64,000 bases of DNA. Origin: Bacillus sp. SKDU12. Its GTDB lineage: Bacteria; Bacillota; Bacilli; Bacillales; Bacillaceae. The position numbers were made by a program, and so were the translations under genes. The notes under the pieces were generated by a model. The model was given only the letters and a program-made list of their open reading frames with translations, did no database searches and was not told where the DNA came from. Every line of letters begins with the position of its first letter. Position 1 is the first letter of the stretch. Location of the stretch: contig NZ_MSRC01000007.1 in NCBI RefSeq assembly GCF_010093085.1, forward strand, positions 552,326-616,325. The letters are read 5' to 3'. Shown here one piece after another: positions 25,593 to 36,460 of this stretch.

Positions 25593-26312
25593 ATGGACTC
25601 GCTTCAAGAGATTGTTTGCGAAAAAAGGACATACACACACCTTTATCATTCACATAAGCACGCGTACAGCCAATTTCTTTTTCCGCTTGAAGGGAGTATT
25701 GATCTTGAGACGGAGGGGCGCGAGGTGACATTAAAGCCGGATCGCTTTTTATATATTCCGCCTGAGTGTGAGCATCGTTTCCGTTCAATCGGCAGAAATG
25801 AATGTCTTGTACTGGATGTTCCGCTTTATGCGCTAAAAATTGATGAGGATCATGCCGGCTCGGGAATGGATGTTGGGCTAGATCCTTTCTGGTCTTCAAT
25901 CAGGTGCTTATTGACAGAAGAAGAAAAGACCGGCACAGCAAACTCGCTGCATTTGCTTGTTCAATACATAAAAGAAAAGCTGCAATCCCATTCTTGCGCC
26001 TCCATTGCCTACATTCACAGCCATTTATTTGAGCGGCTGACGATTAAAAAGCTGGCAGATATCGAGCATTACCACCCAGCCTACTATTCAAGCTGGTTCA
26101 AGAAGCAGACGGGAGAGTCGCCGCAGAACTATATTGCTGCCCTTCGCCTTGAGGAAGCGAAACGAATGGTGATGGAGAAAAAGGAAACCCTTACTGTTAT
26201 AAGCGAGGTGCTGGGCTTTCAAAATCTTTCTTCATTTACAAGATGGTTTACAAAAAATACAGGCACACCGCCCGGGTTATATCGAAACACCTTATATTCG
26301 GATAAAAAATGA
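25593..26312 (+). CDS. yobQ: YobQ, AraC-family regulator
   Basis: Regulator of about 239 residues. The N-terminal cupin/AraC ligand domain shows HSHKHAYSQFLFPLEGSIDLETEGREV and LYIPPECEHRFRS. The C-terminal double HTH (about 145-239) shows LTIKKLADIEHYHPAYYSSWFKKQTGESPQNYIAALRLEEAKRMV and VLGFQNLSSFTRWFTKNTGTPPGLYR. ATG 25593 follows GGGAGGGG at 7 nt. It is oriented with yobR and csaA. Confidence 0.9.
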   Translation: MDSLQEIVCEKRTYTHLYHSHKHAYSQFLFPLEGSIDLETEGREVTLKPDRFLYIPPECEHRFRSIGRNECLVLDVPLYALKIDEDHAGSGMDVGLDPFWSSIRCLLTEEEKTGTANSLHLLVQYIKEKLQSHSCASIAYIHSHLFERLTIKKLADIEHYHPAYYSSWFKKQTGESPQNYIAALRLEEAKRMVMEKKETLTVISEVLGFQNLSSFTRWFTKNTGTPPGLYRNTLYSDKK

Positions 26313-26377
26313 TAGTGCTTTGGATAAACGAATTTTGAATATCTTTTTTATAATAGGAGAAAAAAGGAGTTATTGAT

Positions 26378-26710
26378 ATGGCGGTCATTGAGGACTTTGA
26401 AAAATTGGATATCAGAACTGGTACTATTGTAAAAGCGGAGGAATTTCCTGAAGCCAGAGTCCCGGCGATTAAGCTTGTGATTGATTTCGGAGCAGAAATC
26501 GGCATGAAACAATCAAGCGCGCAAATCACGAAGCGTTATCAGCCGGAAAATCTCATTAACAAGCAAATCATTGCAGTCGTCAACTTTCCGCCGCGCCGGA
26601 TCGCTGGATTTAAATCGGAAGTGCTGGTCCTCGGCGGCGTTCCCAGCCATGGTGATGTCGTCCTATTGCAGCCGGGTCAGCCCGTTCCAAACGGCACAAA
26701 AATCGGATAA
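26378..26710 (+). CDS. csaA: Chaperone-like tRNA-binding protein CsaA
   Basis: Protein of 110 residues, a homodimeric tRNA_bind-fold protein with chaperone activity linked to protein export in B. subtilis. The family signatures are [20 protein letters not shown] near the N-terminus, [11 protein letters not shown] in the middle and [19 protein letters not shown] at the end. AAAAAGG with a TATTGAT spacer precedes the ATG. It marks the left border of the accessory island. Confidence 0.95.
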   Translation: MAVIEDFEKLDIRTGTIVKAEEFPEARVPAIKLVIDFGAEIGMKQSSAQITKRYQPENLINKQIIAVVNFPPRRIAGFKSEVLVLGGVPSHGDVVLLQPGQPVPNGTKIG

Positions 26711-26713
26711 CGT

Positions 26714-26747
26714 AAAAAAGACGTTTGCCTAAGGCAAACGTCTTTGC
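26714..26747 (+). terminator. Terminator after csaA
   Basis: AAAAGACGTTTGCC / GGCAAACGTCTTT with a 2-4 nt loop. Confidence 0.85.
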
Positions 26748-27591
26748 GTATTGAGGCGATGCACCACACGCCACATTCGTGTGCGCCGCAAGGGCATGTA
26801 CATCGACTTACACAATTCAGCTCATCGCTATATGAATATAGCATGGCGGGTGAAGGAATGCAAGGGTTACTTTTTATATATGAGTGAAATAGATATAAAA
26901 CTTATCTTATATTATCGAAAATAAGTGAAAACACACAATTTCTATTCCAATATTGTTAATTTGTATGATAATAATAAGGTTGCGTTTTATCATCCAAACT
27001 TAGAAAAGTGACTTAACTGTGACCTGAAACACCGTTTTGTGAATGTAAATAAATGCTGTTAAATCAACGAAAACGTACTAAATAACAAGGTGAATACAGG
27101 GTCGTGTGCTTATCTATGAAACGATTCGTACTGAAGCACAACAACGCCACAATGTTAATAAAGGTGTTTCATAGACAATGCAATCATATCACATTGTAGG
27201 TCAGGTTTTAGACTTTGTACCAACTGGTGGTTATTCTAAATCTGATACTAAATGGAATGAGTAGTGTATCGTTTTTGACGATGCAGGACAAGCCACAAGT
27301 ATACGAACCCAATTTTGGGTTGGTTGAAACTGTTAGGGACACTTGACACAGTAGGCTTGTTTGGGGAATAACCAACAGCAAATAGGGTGAACACACGGAT
27401 ACCACAAGTTGATGTACAATCAAGTTTCAGTCGCCTGCCTGAGTTTGTTTATTTTTTCACAAGCAAATTCAGGCAGACAACTTATCCAGCCGTTGTCCAC
27501 AGTCTCAAACCAATCAAGCAAAAGATCACAAGAAAAGTCAAGACAAATAGCAGAAAAATTTGTGAGGTTCGTTAACCTGAGCAAGGTGTAG
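26748..27591. other. Gene-poor island border with decayed coding relic
   Basis: No intact gene. Around 27105-27330 one plus-strand frame reads as coding but is interrupted by several stops: LIYETIRTEAQQRHNVNKGVS, stop, MQSYHIVGQVLDFVPTGGYSKSD, stop, CIVFDDAGQATSIRTQFWVG. I do not recognise the family. Inside it lies an inverted repeat TCTATGAAAC (27113-27122) and GTTTCATAGA (27166-27175) with a 43-bp loop. The left part (26760-27060) is AT-rich with nothing I can name. Confidence 0.45.
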
Positions 27592-28077
27592 TTAAGACCA
27601 CAGCATTTTAAATAAACCTCCAATATTTGCTATAGCACCAGACACCTGACCAATTAGAATGATTACTCGAAAAATAAGTTTCGGTTGTTCAGAAGGATTT
27701 TTCTCTTTGAAAAACAAGCGTGTAAAAGAGCTTAAGATAAAAATCAGCGCAAAACCGAAAACAAGTAACACTAAGAGGTTCGGTATATTGTTGAAAAGGT
27801 CTTTAAGAATGAAAATAGTTAATGTAATACCAAGGCCAATACACATCTCTAAAGCACCATCATTTTTAGTGAAATTAGATAATTCAACACCTAAACCACA
27901 TATTCCCATAATTAAAAAAACTATAGCAAATAATTTCATGGGAGTTTCACCACCGAAGGTACTCCAGGAAAAAAATAGTACGCCGCCTATAATTAAGAAG
28001 ACAGCAGCTAAACCAAAGCCGAAATATTTATTCTCACCTTTTGGTGAGTTATTAGATTGTGCTTTAATCTCAGACAT
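27592..28077 (-). CDS. Hypothetical membrane protein (161 aa)
   Basis: Unrecognised integral membrane protein of 161 residues. A hydrophilic N-terminus (SEIKAQSNNSPKGENK) is followed by about four or five hydrophobic helices, including FGLAAVFLIIGGVLFFSW, LFAIVFLIMGICGLGVEL, LGITLTIFILKDLF and LLVLLVFGFALIFILSS. AGGAGG lies 8 nt before ATG 28077, so the gene looks intact. It sits between the decayed relic and the integrase pseudogene, so it is probably cargo of the old mobile element. Confidence 0.7.
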   Translation of the reverse strand: MSEIKAQSNNSPKGENKYFGFGLAAVFLIIGGVLFFSWSTFGGETPMKLFAIVFLIMGICGLGVELSNFTKNDGALEMCIGLGITLTIFILKDLFNNIPNLLVLLVFGFALIFILSSFTRLFFKEKNPSEQPKLIFRVIILIGQVSGAIANIGGLFKMLWS

Positions 28078-28240
28078 AAGACTCACCTCCTATGTAAAGT
28101 ATATCAAAATTTGGATGTTGAGTTAATATATCTCTTTTTTTCATAATCTAACTTCTCTTTTGTATGACTTCTTATAACCATGTCATTATAATGGTCTTTA
28201 GTACGTTTTCCATGTGTTCACCTATAAACAGGTGAGCAGA

Positions 28241-29340
28241 ATGACAAAAATTAAAAAAGACGAGAAATCAGGAACATACTATTTGTGTATTCAGGCGGTA
28301 CGCATCCGATAACAAAAAAGAGGATTCAGCGTAAAAGAAAAGGGATCAAGACTTATAAAGAAGCTCAAGAGGTACTTAGACAGGTGATTCTTGATGTTGA
28401 AGCAGAGAAGAAATATTTACCTGAGATATCTGAATCATTTGGAACGTATGCTGAATCTTGGTTAGAATCAAAAAGAGTGAAGCTTAGACTAAGTACATTT
28501 AACAACTATAGAGAGATACTTCAATACAATGTACTTCCTTTTTGAGCGTAAAGTATTAGCTGATACAGTAAGAAGAGCAGTACAGGTAACCAGGAGTATA
28601 TTCCAAAAGGCATCACGAAGAAGAAAAATTGATATGTCGGCCATCTTTGATGAATTGAACTTACCAAGAGAAAAGAGAATAGTTGAGACTTCTGCTCCTG
28701 AAGAAACAAAACGTTTCCTACATATTTCAAAATTTAAACGTCCCTCAAGACATTACATTGCTTATGAGATTTCCATTAAGACTGGTTTGAGAATGGGTGA
28801 AGTACTGGGGTTAGAATGGAAAAGTATTACTTGGGGAAAACGGTACATCACAATACGCCAAACACTATGTAGGATGGATGATAGAGGTAACTATGGATTA
28901 GAGCCAAAAGTTAAAACTGTTAATTCATACAGAAATGTTAATATATCTGAGGTCACTATGTAAAAGCTTACGGAAACATAAAAGGTTGATTGAAAGGGAC
29001 AAGAAAGAAGCAGGTGTAAAATACAATGATCTAGATTTAGTAGTACATACGAAAATGGAGGATTGGCTGCCACCTTGTAATTGGAGAAGGGGGATTTCAT
29101 TCAATACGAAAGCAGCAGGGATTGCCAAAGGTTAATCCCTGCATTAAGACACACAAATGCTACGTATCTCGTAAGTATTTGTGTGAATCCGAAAATAGTA
29201 CAAGAAAGGTTAGGTCATTCTGACATTAAACAAACATTGGGGACATACAGTCATGCTCTTCCATCAATGCAATTAGAAGCAGCAGATAAGGATGAAGATC
29301 TAGACTGCATCACAATGGATTTGTGGTATTACTACGGTGG
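28241..29340 (+). pseudogene. Degraded tyrosine recombinase (integrase)
   Basis: The start MTKIKKDEKSGTYYL and the following frame (ITKKRIQRKRKGIKTYKEAQEVL, then FGTYAESWLESKRVKL) are the arm-binding and core-binding parts of a phage/ICE-type integrase. The catalytic part is spread over other frames: the first Arg in TGLRMGEVLGLEWK (28780-28822), HxxR as LRHTNATYLV (about 29145), then VQERLGHSDIKQTLGTYSHALP with the nucleophile Tyr (about 29205-29265). At least four frameshifts and one internal loss (near 28545) make it non-functional. It marks an old insertion next to csaA. Confidence 0.85.
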
Positions 29341-29477
29341 CTTTATAGGAAGCAGTTGTGGAACATTATTCGATTTGAATCATAATGACTTAGAGAAAAA
29401 ATTGAAGAGGTTCTAATATTTTTACTCAATGATAAACAAGCCGAGAAATAAAAAAGAAAGCCGCAAAGGGCTTTCAA

Positions 29478-30374
29478 TTACCGCTCACATGCATAGTTAT
29501 CATGATCCCTATCCATTTTAGATTGATAAGCAGGGTGGGAGCTAGGCACGCCATGCGGATATTTCTTTCTTAACTCAGTGCAATTTTTAAATGTTTCTAC
29601 TTCTCTAGCTGATTTTGAAGAAGCTTCGTTTTCATTTGTAGTCGAAGCATCACTTGATGTCTTTGGAGGTGTAGGCTGTGAAGTTGCCGGTTTGGATATT
29701 GTTGCTTTTTTAACTGCAGTGTTTTTCTTTTTCACGCATCCATTAAATCCTCTGTCAGTCGCATAGCCATTCTTACTCCAAATCTTCAAGTCCTTGTCTT
29801 CCGCAACTTGTTCATCTTTCTTATACGTGTCTAAATACTTCGTATTTGGTTTATAAACATATGCTACTCTGGCCAATCCTTCTTTTAGCAATGTTTCCTG
29901 AACAGATTTGCCACCAACATAAACATAAGCCAACAGTCTTCCATACTTATCTCTGCGATCGCCTTTATCAAATTCAAGTTGCAGCTTACCGCTTTTGACT
30001 AATTCCTTGTTTCGCTTTGATGCATCTTCACCGTATGGTTGAACACAAGAATTTGGTTTCTTCGTTTCAGGTGTATCAACGAGCAAGTAGCGAACAGTGT
30101 TTACTTTTCCGTTATAGCTTACTTTAATCGTATCTCCATCAACTGCTCTATTTAATGTTACATCAACCAATTTTTTTTGATCTTTTTTCTTAGCTTTCTC
30201 CGCAGTTTTTTCTTTAGCAGCTTTCTTTTGGCCTGTCTTCCGTTCTGCATCCTTAGACGCTTGTGGCGTTCCTTTTTCTGTATTTGCTTTTTCAGCATCA
30301 TTTGAACTGCAAGCTGCCAACGATAAGCTTAAAGCAAATGCAGCAAAACCTAATAATACTTTCTTCAACTTCAT
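29478..30374 (-). CDS. Lipoprotein thermonuclease with Excalibur domain
   Basis: Exported nuclease of 298 residues. Signal peptide with lipobox LSLAACSS (Cys about 23), a Lys-rich linker, then a staphylococcal-nuclease domain (about 70-215) with the catalytic Arg, Glu and Arg visible in VRYLLVDTPETK and DKYGRLLAYVY. After a Ser/Thr linker comes a C-terminal Excalibur calcium-binding domain (FKNCTELRKKYPHGV... DRDHDNYACE). The domain order resembles YncB-like nucleases extended by Excalibur. ATG 30374 has only a short spacer after AAAGGGG. It may degrade extracellular DNA. Confidence 0.85.
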   Translation of the reverse strand: MKLKKVLLGFAAFALSLSLAACSSNDAEKANTEKGTPQASKDAERKTGQKKAAKEKTAEKAKKKDQKKLVDVTLNRAVDGDTIKVSYNGKVNTVRYLLVDTPETKKPNSCVQPYGEDASKRNKELVKSGKLQLEFDKGDRRDKYGRLLAYVYVGGKSVQETLLKEGLARVAYVYKPNTKYLDTYKKDEQVAEDKDLKIWSKNGYATDRGFNGCVKKKNTAVKKATISKPATSQPTPPKTSSDASTTNENEASSKSAREVETFKNCTELRKKYPHGVPSSHPAYQSKMDRDHDNYACER

Positions 30375-30549
30375 TTCCCCTTTTACAATGTTTATTCTCT
30401 GTTTATATCGGTAAACCATCAATCATTATAATCCTATATCCAATGATTGTGGATTTATTTTTCCCTTACTATCATCGTATTTTTCTTTAAGGTTCCCTAG
30501 ATATGTTAAAATGTCACTGAATTCATAGTCAAAAGGGGAATGTTTCTAT

Positions 30550-31238
30550 GCTTGGAATCAAAGTTGAAAAACCAAATGAAAATGTAGTGATCAATTGGCA
30601 GCTAATCCAAAATTGGAAATTCAATCAAAGGAATTAACGATGTTTTCCTTGTTATCAATGGGGGTGATGGATTTGACTAACTTTATTCATAAGACTGTAA
30701 ATGGCTTGAAAAATCTTTTAGATGAAAAAGGGCCATTACATTATTTTGTTCTGAAGGATATATTATGGAGTTCCTTGTTACATTTTCACAGGACAAAGCA
30801 ACCCTGAATGACATTCAAAGCTTTGAGGCTAAACACCAGCTTACCCTTCCAAAGGATTATCAGAAGTTCATGACACTACATAATGGTGCGAAAATTTTTC
30901 AAATTCTTTCTGATGGGGAGAATATAGGTGGAGGACTTTATTTATTTAGCCTTGAAGAGATTGAAGAGGAACTAAAATATGAGGATTTATTTGAAGGTAT
31001 CAATGGTATCCCAATTGGTCATTTATTAGAAGGTTGTCATTTGATGATCGAAAAAGATACATTGGATAAAGGGGATCCCAACTATCTTTTTATATTAGAA
31101 ATAGGAGAGTATACACCATTACATTTAAATTTTGAGATATTTCTAGATCGGTATATAGAATCCAATGGGGCGACTTTTTGGGAATGGAGCTACTATACCG
31201 AAAAAATTATTATAGAACACGATAAGCACGATGTATAA
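30550..31238 (+). pseudogene. SMI1/KNR4-like immunity gene with damaged 5' part
   Basis: The distal part, from 30765, is an SMI1/KNR4-type protein: [42 protein letters not shown] and a C-terminal [13 protein letters not shown]. The ATG at 30765 has no ribosome site. Upstream coding sense lies in other frames ([17 protein letters not shown] at about 30685-30735), and a well-supported start at 30550 (AAAGGGG before ATG) runs only 29 codons. So at least one frameshift near 30735 separates start and domain. Such genes usually protect against LXG or CDI toxins; YobL-like toxin DNA follows at once. Confidence 0.6.
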
Positions 31239-31266
31239 GACAGTCAGTTTTGGCTGTCTTTTTCTG
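31238..31266 (+). terminator. Terminator before the LXG gene
   Basis: GACAG / CTGTC stem (GACAGTCAGTTTTGGCTGTC) followed by five T. Confidence 0.75.
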
Positions 31267-31313
31267 TTATTCAAACAAATAGTTGTGGTGAAATTTACAT
31301 AGAGTAGGCTTGA

Positions 31314-33045
<1,732 letters not shown>

Positions 33046-33053
33046 GTGCGGAC

Positions 33054-33551
33054 TTGAACATTGATATGTTAATCAAGAAGATTGCTGCCACATCAGACTG
33101 TCGGCTGTTTGAAGCTGATGGTCTCCCAGTAATAGACGAGAAGCATCAACTGCCAAAAGATATTAGTGAATTTTATGAACAATGTGGTGGAGCAGTTTTA
33201 TATGAAAATGCGGATTATCCAATATACATAGTACGCCCATCTGAGTTTGAATTGGCTAATCCCATTATTGTTGGGGAGCTCTGTGAAGAAGACATTTCAT
33301 CCGAGTGGTATATTGTTTGCACGGATGGAAAAGGAGAATACCTAACAATTGACTTAAACGAAGAGCGAAAAGGAAAATGCTATGACAGCATTTTTGATCG
33401 ACATGGAATAGTCGGCGAAACACAGGTGATAGCAAGTTCATTTACAGATTTAATACAGCGATTGCTTGAGAATAAGGGTAAACATTGGTATTGGTTAAGG
33501 GATGATTATATATCACTAGGCGATGCATATGATAGCGTAGAAATTGAATAA
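33054..33551 (+). CDS. SMI1/KNR4-family immunity protein (intact)
   Basis: Protein of 165 residues starting with TTG 33054 behind AGGTG at 5 nt (an ATG at 33066 is the alternative). The SMI1/KNR4 pattern is seen in LPKDISEFYEQCGGAVLYENADYPIYIV and in the late FTDLIQRLLENKGKHWYWL. It begins 8 bp after the toxin stop, the standard place for a cognate immunity gene, so it should neutralize the YobL C-terminal RNase. It is not obviously the same sequence as YobK of 168. It stays intact although the toxin frame is broken. Confidence 0.83.
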   Translation: MNIDMLIKKIAATSDCRLFEADGLPVIDEKHQLPKDISEFYEQCGGAVLYENADYPIYIVRPSEFELANPIIVGELCEEDISSEWYIVCTDGKGEYLTIDLNEERKGKCYDSIFDRHGIVGETQVIASSFTDLIQRLLENKGKHWYWLRDDYISLGDAYDSVEIE

Positions 33552-33613
33552 TCTATTAAACAAAAGTATTGCAATTGTTCATTGCTAAAAATGTGCAGTG
33601 CGGAGGGATTAAT

Positions 33614-34192
33614 ATGAGCTTCATTAAGATCGAACAAAAGTTGAAAGAGTTTACGATAGATGCTGAAACAGATCCTAGCATTAATACCAATGAACAACTC
33701 AAAGAGATTGAAATAAATATAGGCAATCAATTACCTTCAGATTATAAGGACTTTTTGAAGTAATATGGAGTATGTTATCTAGAAAGTAAAAAAACAACAG
33801 ATGAGTTTGAGTATGACGTTTGCTATAAACCTATAGAGAAAGACCCTTGGATGGGTAAGGACAATGATACACAATTGTTAGAGGGTTTTTATGGTTTAGC
33901 GAACGATCATAACAGTCTTCAGATAGTAATCGATACATATTCTGATCGCTTTCCTAGAAATATTATTCCTATCGCAAGCTCCGCAGGTGGGAATGAAATA
34001 TGCATGGATATCGATAATGAAAAGATATTGTTTTGGGATCATGAATTAAGTCATCCAGATAAAGACTTTTTCCTGATTGCCAATTCGTTTGAGGAGTTTA
34101 TCTTAAGTTTAGTTGATGAACCAATTGAAGCTGATGATGAAGATGATGGAATTCTGTATATTGAATTAGATGATGACTTACTAAGCAGTTAA
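33614..34192 (+). pseudogene. Second SMI1/KNR4 immunity gene with premature stop
   Basis: ATG 33614 follows GGAGGG at 6 nt. The frame encodes an SMI1/KNR4 protein (EIEINIGNQLPSDYKDFLK) but hits TAA at 33761-33763. The same frame then continues without further damage to 34192 (YGVCYLESKK, FYGLANDHNSLQIVID, IPIASSAGGNEICMDIDNEKILFWDHE, EEFILSLVDEP). A single base change thus cuts a 192-codon gene after 49 codons. Tandem orphan immunity genes behind LXG loci are common. Confidence 0.8.
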
Positions 34193-34227
34193 GAAAACGT
34201 ATGGAGATAACTGGAGGAAAAGTTAAA

Positions 34228-34764
34228 ATGGCAGTTACTTATTGGACTAGAGAAAATCTTACACTGCGAGCAATTCAACCTGAAGATATCGTTATATTTG
34301 ATTCGTTAGATGATGAAATCCTACGGAATATGGACTCGCTTCATTTTCCTCGTTCAGCTAATAACATGAGAGAATGGGTAGAAGAACAATTAGAAAAAGA
34401 TGAATTCCGTTTTATTGCAGTTGATAAAGATAATAATATAGTAGGTATGATTGAAACCTTTGACTGTAATAGGAAAAATGGCACCTTCGATTATTATTTG
34501 GCTGTATTGGAGCCATATAGAGGTAAAGGATATGCCAAAGAAATGATCTTGATGGTTCTTCGTTTCTTTTTTTTGGAGCTTGCTTATCAAAAAGTAAATA
34601 CAACTGTTTATTCTTTTAATACTTCATCCATACGATTACATGAAAAATTAGGTTTCATGAAAGAGGGGCAGCTAAGAAAGATCATTTTTACTAAAGGTGC
34701 CTATTATGATGGTATTTGCTTTGGGATGACAAGAGAAGAATTTGAATTGAATCATGGTGTATAG
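34228..34764 (+). CDS. GNAT acetyltransferase (RimJ/RimL-like)
   Basis: N-acetyltransferase of about 178 residues. The RimJ/RimL-type start TWRENLTLRAIQPEDIVIF-like segment (YWTRENLTLRAIQPED) is followed by the acetyl-CoA motif YRGKGYAKEMILMVLRFFF and the late NTSSIRLHEKLGFMKEGQLRKIIF. The ATG at 34228 has GGAGG 10 nt upstream; the frame opens at 34201. It lies 36 bp after the broken immunity gene in the same orientation. The substrate could be an amine, amino acid or protein N-terminus. Confidence 0.83.
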   Translation: MAVTYWTRENLTLRAIQPEDIVIFDSLDDEILRNMDSLHFPRSANNMREWVEEQLEKDEFRFIAVDKDNNIVGMIETFDCNRKNGTFDYYLAVLEPYRGKGYAKEMILMVLRFFFLELAYQKVNTTVYSFNTSSIRLHEKLGFMKEGQLRKIIFTKGAYYDGICFGMTREEFELNHGV

Positions 34765-34879
34765 CACTTGTGCACCGATAAAGTATTGGGTTCCAATAAA
34801 ATAATGGTTTTATCCATAAAGCCATTGTATTGCAAATACCAATTTTATATGGTTATAATTAGGATGAAGATTATACGTT

Positions 34880-35045
34880 TTTACGTATAAAATGCATTTG
34901 TTTAATTAGAGTGCATAAAAATAAACAAGGTGCGCCAACACCCCGGCTCTGTACAAAGCTGCCCATCAAAGGGCTTGCTCGATGTTCAATCTACGTAGAC
35001 CTATCCTTTAAGGTTCCTAAGCTCAAGGGAGGTCTATTTTTTATT
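34880..35045 (+). ncRNA. SR5-like antisense RNA (type I antitoxin)
   Basis: On the plus strand, opposite the 3' part of the toxin message, an intrinsic terminator (TAGACCT / AGGTCTA, about 34996-35036, followed by six T) ends a short transcript. This is the place and form of the SR5 antisense RNA of the bsrE locus in B. subtilis, which promotes degradation of the toxin mRNA. The 5' end is estimated; an AT-rich promoter-like region lies near 34860-34900. Confidence 0.6.
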
Positions 35046-35117
35046 TATATACGTCATCAGGGCAATTATAAACGACCCGAATGCAAGCATTAGCATTAAT
35101 GCCTGAAATGTTGACAT
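35034..35117 (-). CDS. BsrE-like type I toxin peptide (27 aa)
   Basis: Hydrophobic peptide MSTFQALMLMLAFGSF... of 27 residues, nearly identical over the first 20 to BsrE of B. subtilis (about 30 residues), ending early in NKK. GGGGGTG lies 5 nt before the ATG and can pair with an upstream CCCC, as in related toxins where the ribosome site is masked. A single transmembrane helix is expected to damage the membrane or wall synthesis. The minus-strand promoter is at 35187-35215, and the message probably ends at a GGTG / CACC hairpin near 34925. Confidence 0.85.
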   Translation of the reverse strand: MSTFQALMLMLAFGSFIIALMTYINKK

Positions 35118-35186
35118 AGCATCACCCCCTTTCATTAGGGGATGAGCAAGACTCCCTTGATTGAGCAAACTAAATGTACAGGAAAT

Positions 35187-35215
35187 ATTATACTATACAT
35201 AAATGTCCTTATCAT
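35187..35215 (-). promoter_or_regulatory. Promoter of the BsrE-like toxin mRNA
   Basis: On the minus strand ATGATA, 17 bp, TATAAT, 70 bp upstream of the toxin ATG. Confidence 0.7.
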
Positions 35216-35348
35216 TTAAAATTCACAATAAATTGATAATATGAAAAGAACTTGCAAAATGCAGGTTCTTTTTCATTTTAAATACTAAATATCTGTATCG
35301 AACTGTCGATATTTAACATGTAAACTTGTTCCAAGGAGGATTTAGGAA

Positions 35349-35816
35349 ATGAAAAAGAGAATTACATATGTACTGCTTGCTCTTCTAGCAGTTGTTACTT
35401 TTGCTTTCACTGATGTATCAAAAGCAAAAGCAGCAGAAGCATTACCGCTCTACTATCTACAAATCACAGGGATTACATCAGACGGAAATGAATTTGCTTG
35501 GGATAACATCTCTTCTCGTCAAACCAAAGCCCCAAAGGTTTTGAAGGGTAATAAACTATATGTGAAAGCTCGGTTTATGGGTTACACAAAGTTTAAAGTT
35601 ATCACAGGTAAAAATGGAAAAAATCTATTGTATGATGGTACAGCTAGGCTGTACCAATCTGATGCCATTCTTGGACAGAATAGAGTGGTTATAGGTTGGG
35701 ATAACTATTTTGAGATTCCAATGGACGCACTTCAAGATAATTCTATACAGATTAAAGCATTAAGTTCAGGCGTCACTTTTATCTACAGCCAAAAAATTGA
35801 TTTTGAAAGAGAGTGA
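35349..35816 (+). CDS. Secreted YolA/YobB-like protein (DUF5065)
   Basis: Secreted protein of 155 residues with a clear signal peptide ([20 protein letters not shown], cleaved near KAKAAEA). The mature part is a compact beta-rich domain ([59 protein letters not shown]). It resembles the prophage-encoded YolA and the YobB protein of B. subtilis, for which no function is established. AAGGAGG precedes the ATG. It overlaps the next gene by 4 bp. Confidence 0.78.
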   Translation: MKKRITYVLLALLAVVTFAFTDVSKAKAAEALPLYYLQITGITSDGNEFAWDNISSRQTKAPKVLKGNKLYVKARFMGYTKFKVITGKNGKNLLYDGTARLYQSDAILGQNRVVIGWDNYFEIPMDALQDNSIQIKALSSGVTFIYSQKIDFERE

Positions 35817-36178
35817 ACAGGGTGATTAGTACTTCTAATTATGATGTAACAAAAGATCCAAAGTTCTTATCATTTTGCAGCTTAGCTACAGAAGGGTATG
35901 GTCAGAATAATACTCAGCAATCTTCTATAGGTTTTAACGAGTTTTGTGAAAAACTTGAGAAAAATGAGATTGTTAAACCTGAGAACAAAAAAAGCACGCT
36001 AGATTTGAATAAGTCTTTAGAAGACTGGAAATTAAGATTTACTGCAGGAGGAAGCCTTTCTGCAATGGATTCACAGGTATTAGATATTATCAAAAAAGCT
36101 TATAACTTAGGCATGGTTAATAAAGACAATATGCTGTTGCGAAATGAAGCAATTAGTACTTATAAAAATTCTATTTAA
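35813..36178 (+). CDS. Hypothetical protein (121 aa), cotranslated
   Basis: Unrecognised soluble protein of 121 residues. It starts with GTG 35813, overlapping the stop of the secreted-protein gene (GTGA), or with GTG 35822. No signal peptide; the sequence is mixed alpha ([55 protein letters not shown]). The translational coupling suggests it works with the YolA-like protein. A terminator follows. Confidence 0.65.
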   Translation: MNRVISTSNYDVTKDPKFLSFCSLATEGYGQNNTQQSSIGFNEFCEKLEKNEIVKPENKKSTLDLNKSLEDWKLRFTAGGSLSAMDSQVLDIIKKAYNLGMVNKDNMLLRNEAISTYKNSI

Positions 36179-36189
36179 ATAATGAAAAC

Positions 36190-36223
36190 AATGCCCAGCT
36201 TAAATAAAGAGCTGGGTGTTTTA
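36190..36223 (+). terminator. Terminator after the 121-aa gene
   Basis: CCCAGCT / AGCTGGG stem followed by TGTTTTATTT. Confidence 0.78.
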
Positions 36224-36460
36224 TTTATTGAGGTTGTTTTCTCGTAAATACTTTTGATGTTCTTTCTCCAACTTATCAACAATATCATCTTTGAATATAT
36301 AAATTTTATATTTTTCCTTTGCTTCTCTAGGCAGATTATCTTTTAAATATTCACGTCGCTTTGCTTCACTTTTTGTTTGGTCCATGCCAATTATAATTGC
36401 CGGATCTGTTTGTCCAATTTGCACACTAAATAAACCAAATTCGTCCCAAGCACTTTTCAA
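36221..36460 (-). CDS. Hypothetical small protein or C-terminal fragment
   Basis: A 79-codon minus-strand frame (SAWDEFGLFSVQIGQTDPAIIIGMDQTKSEAKRREYLKDNLPREAKEKYKIYIFKDDIVDKLEKEHQKYL) with protein-like composition and a highly charged C-terminal helix. The start has no good ribosome site, and the frame closes upstream at a TGA near 36480, so it may be the 3' remnant of a longer gene. Not recognised. Confidence 0.4.
   Translation of the reverse strand: MKSAWDEFGLFSVQIGQTDPAIIIGMDQTKSEAKRREYLKDNLPREAKEKYKIYIFKDDIVDKLEKEHQKYLRENNLNK

Noticed and set aside
27387..27623. Overlapping 60-67 codon frames right of the decayed relic
   Set aside because: No ribosome sites, mutually overlapping on both strands and with low-complexity Ser/Lys composition; best read as decayed DNA.
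34911..35093. 60-codon plus-strand frame across the toxin locus
   Set aside because: It lies over the antisense RNA and toxin gene; the terminator inside it and the BsrE similarity on the other strand explain the sequence.
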